Below are positions 17,760 through 25,445 of a stretch of DNA of 45,370 nt, in pieces (the first letter of the stretch is position 1; every line of letters starts with the position of its first letter). The stretch comes from an uncultured Pseudomonadales bacterium (GTDB lineage: Bacteria > Pseudomonadota > Gammaproteobacteria > Pseudomonadales > Azotimanducaceae), in assembly GCA_938036875.1 (NCBI GenBank), contig CALHVX010000109.1, positions 1-45,370 of the forward strand, read 5' to 3'. The translations under genes and the position numbers were made by a program. The notes under the pieces are model-generated. The model was not told where the DNA came from. It saw only the letters and a program-made list of their open reading frames with translations, and did not search any database.

Positions 17760-18920
17760 ATGACGACGACAACGTCGAACCATGGTGCGAGGCTGCAACG
17801 GGATAAGCGTCTTCAACCGACACCGAAGCTAAGTCATAGGAGCGCGCAAACCGCGGTACCTGTGCCCCGTCACGTTGCCCCGAAACGGCCAACGGCCGCC
17901 AGCTATAGCACAAAAACAGTCGAGATTGACTACCGAAGATCCTCAGTTCCTGCCAAATTTCGGACAAAAGTAAAACCCACAACAAAGGTCGCTAGGGTAG
18001 CCCAGCCAACCCAAAAACCTAGACTCAGACAGGTCGCATCTACTAAAAAAAGCCCCGGTTTGGCTCGGCAAAAGCGCAGCTTCTACGACCTATGCGCAAC
18101 ACCCCTCGCTTACTTAGCCGGCAGTGGCGCATTGTTACTTGGCTGGCTGTACCGGGACACCCGAGATCTCAATGCGGAGTCCGGGCTGGGCTACCTGTTA
18201 GGCATTGTTGCCGTTTTTTGCATGGTCACCCTGCTCGTCTACCCGGTTCGCAAACGCTTTCGCTTGCTTCGATTTATCGGATCGGTCAAGAACTGGTTTC
18301 GTACCCATATGATGTTAGGGGCTTTGGGACCACTCGCAGCGCTTTACCATTGCAACTTCCAATTGGGTTCGCTCAACAGCCAAGTCGCCTTGTATAGCGC
18401 CCTGCTGGTGGCTGGCAGTGGTCTAGTGGGCCGCGTTTTGTATCAAAAAATGAACCAGAACCTATACGGCAGCAAGACTGATTTTAACCAGCTACGCAGG
18501 TCACTGCAGGCAAACACGCCACAACTGAGCGACTCCTTAACTTTTTTGCCACTGGTTGCATCACGCATTGGTCTGTTTGATCAACGCATTTTGGATTCCG
18601 GAAAACGCCTTTGGCCAAGCATCAAAATACTCCCCGGCCTTGGTCGTAAAGCACGTCGAGAGAAAGCCGCGCTGCTCGCCTTCACCGACCAACAGCTCAA
18701 CAAGATCGCTCGGACTTGCCCCGTTATTAGAACCCATCAACCCAGGTTGTTAGCAGTACTGGATCGTTACCTGTTCTTGCACATGGCCCAGGCTCGTCGG
18801 CTGGCGCGACTGCAACTGTATGAACGCTTGTTTGCGCTTTGGCACCTGGTGCACCTACCTTTCTTTTTTATGCTTGTGATTAGCACTGCCGTGCATGTCC
18901 TTGCCGTGCATTTGTATTGA
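17760..18920 (+). CDS. Dihaem cytochrome b-like inner-membrane protein
   Basis: 386 residues. Residues 1-108 are basic and low in complexity, probably a disordered cytosolic tail. Five membrane segments are visible: about 113-131, 142-162, 183-203, 207-227 and 359-384, with a basic 130-residue loop between the last two. H183 and H197 lie 14 apart in the third segment, and H365 and H379 lie 14 apart in the fifth. This double His-X13-His spacing is that of transmembrane dihaem b proteins such as the bc1/b6 cytochromes and ferric reductases, where two haems are stacked across the membrane. By the positive-inside rule the tail and large loop are cytosolic. No FAD or NAD domain is fused. It heads the multihaem cluster (4-base overlap with the next gene) and could pass electrons from quinol or the cytosol to the periplasm. 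I cannot assign a named family. Confidence 0.72.
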   Translation: MTTTTSNHGARLQRDKRLQPTPKLSHRSAQTAVPVPRHVAPKRPTAASYSTKTVEIDYRRSSVPAKFRTKVKPTTKVARVAQPTQKPRLRQVASTKKSPGLARQKRSFYDLCATPLAYLAGSGALLLGWLYRDTRDLNAESGLGYLLGIVAVFCMVTLLVYPVRKRFRLLRFIGSVKNWFRTHMMLGALGPLAALYHCNFQLGSLNSQVALYSALLVAGSGLVGRVLYQKMNQNLYGSKTDFNQLRRSLQANTPQLSDSLTFLPLVASRIGLFDQRILDSGKRLWPSIKILPGLGRKARREKAALLAFTDQQLNKIARTCPVIRTHQPRLLAVLDRYLFLHMAQARRLARLQLYERLFALWHLVHLPFFFMLVISTAVHVLAVHLY

Positions 18921-20566
18921 GAATACTCATGGTAAACAACAATCAATCACTAGCTTCGTTAGAAATCCCCTTGGTACGCATAAGTTTCGGGCGGCTTTTG
19001 GTCGCCGTCGTTTTGGCATTAGTGTGCGCTAGCGGCGAAGCGGCCTCGCTTGAGGGCATCTTAATGCCTGGGCCAGTGAGCAATGCACATGCGGCGTTCG
19101 AAAGTAACTGCGAGGCCTGCCACTCCCCACTAACCGAAACCAAACAACAAACCTTGTGCCTAAGTTGCCACACCGAGGTAGCCACTGACATCAGGGCTAC
19201 TAGCGGCTTTCATGGCAAACATCCGGCAGTGGCGCAAGATCAGTGTCAAAGCTGTCATCGAGAGCACAAAGGTAGAGCAGCAACAACTTTGGCCTTTGAT
19301 CTAGCTGGGTTTAACCACACTAATACAGATTTTCCGCTGCATTGGGGTCACGCTGCAGCGCCCTGCTCTGCGTGTCATCAAAACGACGAAGGGAGTAGCA
19401 ATGCGAATAACAAAGAGGCCGACTTTAAGTACACAGATGCACCTACCCAGTGCAATGCTTGCCACGCCAAAGACGACACGCACCAGGGCATGCTTGGCAC
19501 CGACTGTGCAAGCTGCCACACTGTTCGCCAGTGGCAACCAGCGCCCTTTGATCACAGCACCACGGCTTTTCCTTTAACCGGATCACACGCCGCAACCGCC
19601 TGCACCGATTGCCATACGACAGGCAGCCTCATAAACACCCCAACCCAATGTGCAAGTTGTCATAAGCAAGACGATATCCACAACGGCACTTTGGGCAGCA
19701 ACTGCCAACAATGTCATACCGCCGACAATTGGCAGAAAAACCAATTTAACCACCAGTTACAAACCGGCTTTGCGCTGACCGCCGGGCACGCCGGGTTAGC
19801 TTGCATCTCCTGTCACACACCCGGCCTACCGATGTCCTCGGCACAAGGCGACAACTGCCTTTCTTGCCACGCAAAAGACGATGTTCACCAAGGTAACAAC
19901 GGCACAGCCTGCCAAAGTTGCCATACCACCGCCGCTTGGCGGACCACCACCTTCAAACATGCCGCCGAAACAGGCTTTGCGTTGCAAGGGGCCCATACCA
20001 GCCTAACCTGCAACCAATGTCACAAAGGAGCTTTAACAGACCCGATTGGTAACACTTGTGATCAGTGTCATAGCCCAGACCCGCATGCCGGACAACTAGG
20101 CAACAATTGCCAGCAATGTCATAACGAAAGCCAATGGAGCGAAGATTTAACCTTTAGCCATGAGTTAACTAGCTTTCCACTGTTAGGCATGCATTCCCAA
20201 CTCGCCTGTCCAGCCTGCCACACCACCGCAAGGTTTTTGGATGCAAAAACGCCATGCGTAAATTGCCATCAACAAGATGACGTTCACAAGCAAGGCATGG
20301 GGCAACAATGCGGTAGCTGCCACAACCCAGCCAGCTGGCAAGTACAACGTTTTGATCACGCGCAAATCTCTGGATTTGCTCTGATCGGAGAGCACGCCAA
20401 CCTTAGCTGCGCAGCCTGCCACCAAGACGAATCCCATATGCGGGCTAACGGGCCGGATGAATGCAGCAGCTGCCACCGCCAGGATGATCCACACCAATCC
20501 CGCTTTGGAACTGACTGCGTCCAATGTCACAACAACCAATCGTTCCGAGAGATCAAGAGGTTATAG
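18917..20566 (+). CDS. Exported 21-haem c-type cytochrome with trihaem tandem repeats
   Basis: 549 residues with 21 CXXCH motifs, first Cys at 65, 81, 110, 150, 179, 197, 229, 245, 263, 296, 314, 332, 365, 381, 398, 431, 447, 465, 498, 516 and 534. From residue 150 on they form six groups of three; from 229 on these recur every 66-69 residues, each with a pattern like GFALxGxHxxLxCxxCH, then CxxCHxxDDxHxG, then CxxCHxxxxW. Extra His residues in each unit are likely distal haem ligands. A signal peptide covers about residues 1-43. The TTG start overlaps the upstream stop (TTGA); ATG at 18929 is an alternative. The protein should be periplasmic or exported and serve as a long electron wire. Related by motif style to doubled-CXXCH cytochrome c3-type proteins. 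Confidence 0.92.
   Translation: MRILMVNNNQSLASLEIPLVRISFGRLLVAVVLALVCASGEAASLEGILMPGPVSNAHAAFESNCEACHSPLTETKQQTLCLSCHTEVATDIRATSGFHGKHPAVAQDQCQSCHREHKGRAATTLAFDLAGFNHTNTDFPLHWGHAAAPCSACHQNDEGSSNANNKEADFKYTDAPTQCNACHAKDDTHQGMLGTDCASCHTVRQWQPAPFDHSTTAFPLTGSHAATACTDCHTTGSLINTPTQCASCHKQDDIHNGTLGSNCQQCHTADNWQKNQFNHQLQTGFALTAGHAGLACISCHTPGLPMSSAQGDNCLSCHAKDDVHQGNNGTACQSCHTTAAWRTTTFKHAAETGFALQGAHTSLTCNQCHKGALTDPIGNTCDQCHSPDPHAGQLGNNCQQCHNESQWSEDLTFSHELTSFPLLGMHSQLACPACHTTARFLDAKTPCVNCHQQDDVHKQGMGQQCGSCHNPASWQVQRFDHAQISGFALIGEHANLSCAACHQDESHMRANGPDECSSCHRQDDPHQSRFGTDCVQCHNNQSFREIKRL
19362..20533 (+). repeat. Tandem repeat array encoding trihaem units
   Basis: Six diverged coding repeats of about 200 bases within the 21-haem gene, each encoding three CXXCH motifs. 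DNA identity between units is low; the repetition is clear at protein level and points to ancient internal duplication. Confidence 0.8.
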
Positions 20567-20569
20567 ACC

Positions 20570-21322
20570 ATGCGTAGCAAGCTTGTGGCGGGTTTTGTTG
20601 TTGTATCTTTTGTGCTGCTTTGCAGCCAGGCTGTGTTCGGCCAGGATAACTCACCCATCGAGGATATCGGCGGTCCTGGCCAACGTTTTGATCACTTCAG
20701 TACCGGCTTCAACCTAGACGGCGCCCATAAAACCACTCCCTGCAGCAGCTGCCATGTGGGTTCGCTCTTCACTGGAACCCCAACCGACTGTGTTAGCTGT
20801 CATTCCGCAGCAGGCTTTGTCAAAGCCTCGCGCAAACATTCTAGCCACAACACAACCACCGACCGCTGCGATTCTTGTCACCGTACGGGCAGTTGGTCCC
20901 CTGTAGCTAGGGTAGATCACTTAGAAACGCTAGGTCTTTGCGCCAACTGCCACAACGGTATTCGAGCGCCAGGCAAGCCAGTCAACCATCTACCCACAAA
21001 TACCGATTGTGTCAGTTGTCACCGTACAACCTTCTGGGGCATGGCGCGCTTCAGCCACGACGGCATCACGGGTAACTGCGCTTCTTGTCACAACGGAACA
21101 ACCACTTCGGGTAAACCAGCTAACCACATACCTAGCAGCAATCAATGTGAGTCTTGCCACAACGTCCGCTCCTTCTCCATGGTGTTGCAAGTTGATCACC
21201 AGCAAGTCATCGGCACTTGTTCCAGCTGCCACAACAACTTAGTGGCACCGGGCCAACCACCCGACCACATCCCGACAACCGCAGAGTGCAACAGCTGCCA
21301 CAACACTAGAGGTTGGCGTTGA
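20570..21322 (+). CDS. Exported 9-haem c-type cytochrome with dihaem repeats
   Basis: 250 residues with nine CXXCH motifs (first Cys at 58, 74, 100, 124, 147, 170, 193, 217, 240). From residue 100 the haems are evenly spaced 23-24 residues apart and a 46-residue unit repeats, with CxxCHNG, GKPxNHIP and CxSCHxxxxW elements. Residues 1-24 form a signal peptide ending in VFG. AAGAGG lies nine bases before the ATG. The gene follows the 21-haem gene by three bases and precedes the barrel gene by one, so the proteins are surely co-expressed. It may link the large cytochrome to the outer-membrane barrel or sit inside it, as MtrA does in MtrB; that role is inference. Confidence 0.92.
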   Translation: MRSKLVAGFVVVSFVLLCSQAVFGQDNSPIEDIGGPGQRFDHFSTGFNLDGAHKTTPCSSCHVGSLFTGTPTDCVSCHSAAGFVKASRKHSSHNTTTDRCDSCHRTGSWSPVARVDHLETLGLCANCHNGIRAPGKPVNHLPTNTDCVSCHRTTFWGMARFSHDGITGNCASCHNGTTTSGKPANHIPSSNQCESCHNVRSFSMVLQVDHQQVIGTCSSCHNNLVAPGQPPDHIPTTAECNSCHNTRGWR

Positions 21323-21323
21323 G

Positions 21324-23486
21324 ATGAAAGTAATCACGAGCGGTTTAGTGTTCATCACAAGCCTTGCCTGTCTAAACGCCCAAGGTCTAGACAATGAAGC
21401 CAATGGGCTGAAGTCAATCAGCCTCAGCGATACCGGCACCTCCATTGTTGCCGAGTTTAACTGCTCTGTGCACTACGACGATCACAGCCCTCGTGTGCAA
21501 GGCCTTGAGGTGCGAGTTAAGTTACGCGCTGGGGTTGATTGTGAGCTAATGCTGCCCCAAGGCATTCGGCCCCTGCAGGTACCGGCAAACCTTGCGGGTC
21601 GAGTTAATCACCTCACCTTGGACAACAATAGCCCGAACACTAGCTTTTTGGTCATCGAGTTCACCGAGCCCATGCTCTTCACCGCCCGGCCAGGCACAAA
21701 TAACAATTCCGTCGAGGTTCTGACGCGCACGCTTTCCAACAAGGCGCCAGACCCAGTGGTTGCCGCTAGAGCAAAAGTTGAAAAGCCCAAGGTGCCTGAC
21801 GCGGCAATGACTGCCGACATCCCCGCTTTGCTAAGCGCAGGTCGCAACCACTTATTGCGCGAAGACTTCAGCGCCGGCATCAAGATCTACCAACAACTTC
21901 TAGCGCTGCCAGATGCAGGGCAACACCCCGAAGCGTTAGAGTACTTAGGCTTAGCGCACCAACTGCAAGAACGGGCCAATGGACCATCACGACAAGCACA
22001 AGCAGGCTATGAAGCCTACTTGCAACGCTTCCCAGATAACCCCGGGGCAAGCCGGGTGCAGCAACGGCTAGACGCCATGCTGGCAACCAGTGCAAGCCCT
22101 AGCCGCGCACCGGAACCCCCGGCCAGCAGCCCTCGCGCATCGGGCATTGGCAACTGGCAATTGTTTGGCAGCGTCACCCAAGACTTTTGGTCCGCTACTT
22201 ACGACCGGGATTACGCACCGGACAGCCTCCAGCGTTCTGCTCTGCTCACACTAGCCAACATCCAGGTGGATCGCCCTGGCGAACGATTTGACCTACAAGC
22301 AAGATTGAACGCCGGCTACCAAAACGATTTTAGCGATACCGACCGTCCCATAGATGATCAAGGATTAGTAGCTAACGCTTTTGTTGAGGTCACCGACCAA
22401 CGGTGGGACTGGAGCGCACGCGTGGGACGTCAAACCTTATATTCCGACGGTGTGCTTGGTCGGTTTGACGGCATGCGTGCGAGCTACCAATGGCGGCCTA
22501 AGGTTCGCCTCAACCTCACCGCCGGTATTCCCGTGGACTCGCCAAGGTTCACCGGTGATACAAGACGCCAGTTTGTTGCCGCCAGCGTTGATTTCGAACG
22601 GCTGCTACCGGCTAAGCTCGACAACCTCAGCGTCAACCTGTTTGTGAATCGACAAACCATCGATGGCATTGCAGACCGTGAGGCCATCGGCGCAGAGCTC
22701 AGCTTACGAGAAGGCAACTGGCAGGCATCGTTTTTGCTCGACTACGACACGTCCTACGCCATCTTAAACTCGGCCGTGCTCCACCTAGGCCGCCAGTTCA
22801 GCGAGCGTCTTCGCGTCTACGGTCGCGTGCGAGCGTTTGCCGCTCCTTATCTAACCTCGCGCAACGCCTTGATAGGTCAACCGGTGGCAACCATCGATGA
22901 GCTGCTGGAATCCTACTCCAGCGAGCAAATACGAACCTTAGCGCGCAATAGAACCGCTGACGGCGTTGGCACCTCGCTGGGCTTTACCTCCGCAATAAAC
23001 CAACGCTGGAATCTTAACGGGGATATCAGCTATCTCGATATCGACGGCGCTGTCAGCTCTGGTGGCGTTGTCGCCCAGCCTAGCCTGGAGCAAATCTATA
23101 CCGCGATGACCTTTGTAGGATCCAGCGTGATCCGCGAAGGCGATACGGCCATAGTGGGGTTTCGATTTGATAGCACCAAGGTTGCTGATACCAGCACCCT
23201 CGTTGTCGACCTACGGCTTCCCATTGGGCCATCACTACGGGTAGGACCCAAGCTGGCACTGTCTTGGCGCGATGCCCGCCCACTAGGAGATCAGCAACTG
23301 TTGGTAGAACCCGGTTTAAGGCTGCAATACCGCTGGCGTAATCGCTACCGGCTGGAGTTTGATGCGGGTTACCGCTTAACGGAAATGCAATTCAACGATG
23401 AGCGCCTAGCGTCACAACTATACCCTGAGGATTCTGAGCTGAGCTCCGAGCTCCACTATTCCTTAGGCTGGAGGGTAGATTTTTGA
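21324..23486 (+). CDS. Outer-membrane beta-barrel with N-terminal AMIN-like and TPR-like parts
   Basis: 720 residues with a signal peptide (to about residue 20). Residues 25-135 look like a beta-rich periplasmic domain similar to AMIN modules. Residues about 165-250 are helical and TPR-like (LLREDFSAGIKIYQQLLALP, LEYLGLAHQLQE, GYEAYLQRFPDNP). From about 275 to the end there are alternating amphipathic strands, and the last residues WRVDF end in Phe, the outer-membrane barrel signature. The barrel part of ~445 residues is large enough for over 20 strands. It starts one base after the 9-haem gene stop and overlaps the lipoprotein gene by four bases. The position suggests the sheath of a porin-cytochrome conduit; sequence similarity to MtrB is not evident, and the MtrB-type N-terminal CXXC is absent. 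Confidence 0.8.
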   Translation: MKVITSGLVFITSLACLNAQGLDNEANGLKSISLSDTGTSIVAEFNCSVHYDDHSPRVQGLEVRVKLRAGVDCELMLPQGIRPLQVPANLAGRVNHLTLDNNSPNTSFLVIEFTEPMLFTARPGTNNNSVEVLTRTLSNKAPDPVVAARAKVEKPKVPDAAMTADIPALLSAGRNHLLREDFSAGIKIYQQLLALPDAGQHPEALEYLGLAHQLQERANGPSRQAQAGYEAYLQRFPDNPGASRVQQRLDAMLATSASPSRAPEPPASSPRASGIGNWQLFGSVTQDFWSATYDRDYAPDSLQRSALLTLANIQVDRPGERFDLQARLNAGYQNDFSDTDRPIDDQGLVANAFVEVTDQRWDWSARVGRQTLYSDGVLGRFDGMRASYQWRPKVRLNLTAGIPVDSPRFTGDTRRQFVAASVDFERLLPAKLDNLSVNLFVNRQTIDGIADREAIGAELSLREGNWQASFLLDYDTSYAILNSAVLHLGRQFSERLRVYGRVRAFAAPYLTSRNALIGQPVATIDELLESYSSEQIRTLARNRTADGVGTSLGFTSAINQRWNLNGDISYLDIDGAVSSGGVVAQPSLEQIYTAMTFVGSSVIREGDTAIVGFRFDSTKVADTSTLVVDLRLPIGPSLRVGPKLALSWRDARPLGDQQLLVEPGLRLQYRWRNRYRLEFDAGYRLTEMQFNDERLASQLYPEDSELSSELHYSLGWRVDF

Positions 23487-24124
23487 ACCATTTGTTACGG
23501 CCCCTGATGCTACTAATCTTGGGTCTATCCAACATGGCTTGCCAGTGGCTCGACAAACAGAGCAATCAAGACCCCATTGCTATCAACACGCCATTACCCG
23601 ATCAAGTGACCACCGAGGTGGTGGTTAACCTTCGCAAGCCGGTTGTGTTCTATCGCAACGATCTCGCCCTCTCAAGCGTCGCTAGAGACTACCTCTACAT
23701 AGGCCCAGTGCAGACCGACAACAGCGGGGTCCGCGAGCTATCGCTATGGGTCGGCCTGGCAAGCACCATCGATCGTCACTTTGTCCGCGAAGAATTTCCC
23801 GTGGGTGATGAGTTGGTCTTAACCCTTGACTCAACCACACTAAGATTGCCTTTGATCCCCTGGATCCACGATACCGAACATAGCCCGTTTCCAACGCCCA
23901 CCACGCTGACACAGGCACTGCGAGCCCCGGTGACACAACAACAGATTCAACAAATCGCCGAGGCTACCGAGGTATCCATTGACCTCATTTTCCCCTCAAA
24001 TCGCGCCTACCACTTTCAGCACTGGCAGGGTCAGTGGCTGGCTTGGGAGGAGATCGAGCAAGATACCCAAGTCGGGTTTTCCGTTCGGGTACAACAAAGT
24101 GGCGCTGGCCAAAGATTGGACTGA
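23483..24124 (+). CDS. Predicted lipoprotein of the multihaem cluster, unknown function
   Basis: 213 residues. A short hydrophobic signal leads to NMAC at Cys20, an imperfect lipobox, so a lipoprotein is probable. The rest is mostly beta structure with no recognisable domain and no haem motif; HDTEHSPFPTP and HFQHWQGQWLAWEE are notable His/Trp-rich patches. TTG start overlaps the barrel stop (TTGA), indicating coupling. As last gene of the cluster it may stabilise or cap the barrel-cytochrome assembly. I do not recognise the family. Confidence 0.7.
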   Translation: MNHLLRPLMLLILGLSNMACQWLDKQSNQDPIAINTPLPDQVTTEVVVNLRKPVVFYRNDLALSSVARDYLYIGPVQTDNSGVRELSLWVGLASTIDRHFVREEFPVGDELVLTLDSTTLRLPLIPWIHDTEHSPFPTPTTLTQALRAPVTQQQIQQIAEATEVSIDLIFPSNRAYHFQHWQGQWLAWEEIEQDTQVGFSVRVQQSGAGQRLD

Positions 24125-24185
24125 ACCGCAGGACTGCGCCATGATTAGGGCTTAGTGATCTCAAGCCGATCAGCGAGGATTTCCC

Positions 24186-25445
24186 ATGCCAAGACACCAA
24201 GCCAAAGAGTTCAGCGATGCTCCCACAGACCCCAGCTGGGCCTATAAAGAACCGCTAGACACCGTTGATATATCGCATTGGAAGCACTGGAAATTTGATC
24301 AGCAAAACGCATTTTTTGCACGCTTGCGTGACGAAGACCCGGTGCACTATCAGACCCACGGGCACTACGGCCCCTTTTGGTCTCTCACTCGCTACGAAGA
24401 CATCAAAACCGTAGATGGTGATCACAAACGCTTTTCTTCTCAAGACAACATCGGCATTGCAGATGCTCCACCAGACACTAAATCCAATAGCTTTATCTCC
24501 ATGGATGCCCCCAAGCACGACGAGCAACGCAAAACCGTTGCGCCCGTCGTGGCACCACGCAACTTAAAAGCCATGGAAGGGCTGATCCGGCAACGCATTG
24601 CCACCTTGCTCGACAGCTTGCCTATAGGCGAAGAATTTGACTGGGTAGACAACGTCTCCATCGAACTCACGACTCAAATGCTCGCTACCCTCTTCGATTT
24701 TCCTTTTGAAGATCGCCATAAACTGACGCGCTGGTCTGATGTGGCCACCGGTGGTCCAGAGACCGGTGTGGTTGAAACCCACGCCCAAGCGAGAGAGGAA
24801 CTTGCCGAATGCCTGGCCTACTTCACCCGCCTGCTTAACGAGCGCAAAGCCGAGGAGCCGGTCAACGATTTGGTATCGATGCTGGCACATGGCGATGCTA
24901 CAAAAGATATGCACCCCCAAGAATTTTTGGGCAACATCCTACTGCTCATTGTGGGTGGTAACGACACCACTCGTAACACCATGACGGGCAGCGTTTACGC
25001 GCTGAACAAGTATCCCGCCGAGTATGACAAGCTGCGCGCCAACCTTGATTTAATCCCCAACATGGTCGCCGAGGTGATTCGCTGGCAAACCCCGTTGGCG
25101 CACATGCGACGTACCGCGTTAGCAGACGTTGAGGTTGGTGGCAAAACCATACACAAAGGTGACAAGGTGGTTATGTGGTATCTATCAGGAAATCGCGACG
25201 AAGCCATGTTCAAAAACGGGGAAGATCTCATCATCGATCGTCCGAACGCGCGCCAACATTTATCCTTCGGATTTGGTTTGCATCGCTGCATGGGCAATCG
25301 CCTAGCAGAGCTACAGCTGCGTATCTTGTGGGAAGAGATTAGCACCCGCTTTCGCCACATCGAGGTGATGGAAGAACCCGAACGCACCACCTCTAACTTC
25401 GTGCACGGCTATACCTACATGCCGGTAAAACTGCACGCTATTTAG
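24186..25445 (+). CDS. cyp153: Cytochrome P450, CYP153-type alkane/fatty acid hydroxylase
   Basis: 419 residues. The haem-thiolate loop FGFGLHRCMGNRLAE has Cys368, the I-helix oxygen-binding motif is GGNDTT (257-262), and the K-helix ExxR is EVIR (296-299). Long stretches such as SIELTTQMLATLFDFP, IRWQTPLAHMRRTAL and KVVMWYLSGNRDE are characteristic of the CYP153 family, soluble bacterial P450s that hydroxylate the terminal carbon of medium-chain alkanes and related aliphatics. GAGG lies seven bases before the ATG. CYP153 genes usually have ferredoxin and ferredoxin reductase neighbours; none is present here. The 3' end overlaps the convergent photolyase gene by eight bases. Confidence 0.93.
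   Translation: MPRHQAKEFSDAPTDPSWAYKEPLDTVDISHWKHWKFDQQNAFFARLRDEDPVHYQTHGHYGPFWSLTRYEDIKTVDGDHKRFSSQDNIGIADAPPDTKSNSFISMDAPKHDEQRKTVAPVVAPRNLKAMEGLIRQRIATLLDSLPIGEEFDWVDNVSIELTTQMLATLFDFPFEDRHKLTRWSDVATGGPETGVVETHAQAREELAECLAYFTRLLNERKAEEPVNDLVSMLAHGDATKDMHPQEFLGNILLLIVGGNDTTRNTMTGSVYALNKYPAEYDKLRANLDLIPNMVAEVIRWQTPLAHMRRTALADVEVGGKTIHKGDKVVMWYLSGNRDEAMFKNGEDLIIDRPNARQHLSFGFGLHRCMGNRLAELQLRILWEEISTRFRHIEVMEEPERTTSNFVHGYTYMPVKLHAI

Noticed and set aside
17591-17806. 71-codon open frame overlapping the cytochrome b-like start
   Set aside because: No ribosome site, no recognisable domain, and it overlaps the better-supported gene.
19362-20533. Regular repeats that might suggest a CRISPR or satellite
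   Set aside because: They are diverged coding repeats for haem modules; no short identical repeats with unique spacers exist anywhere in the window.
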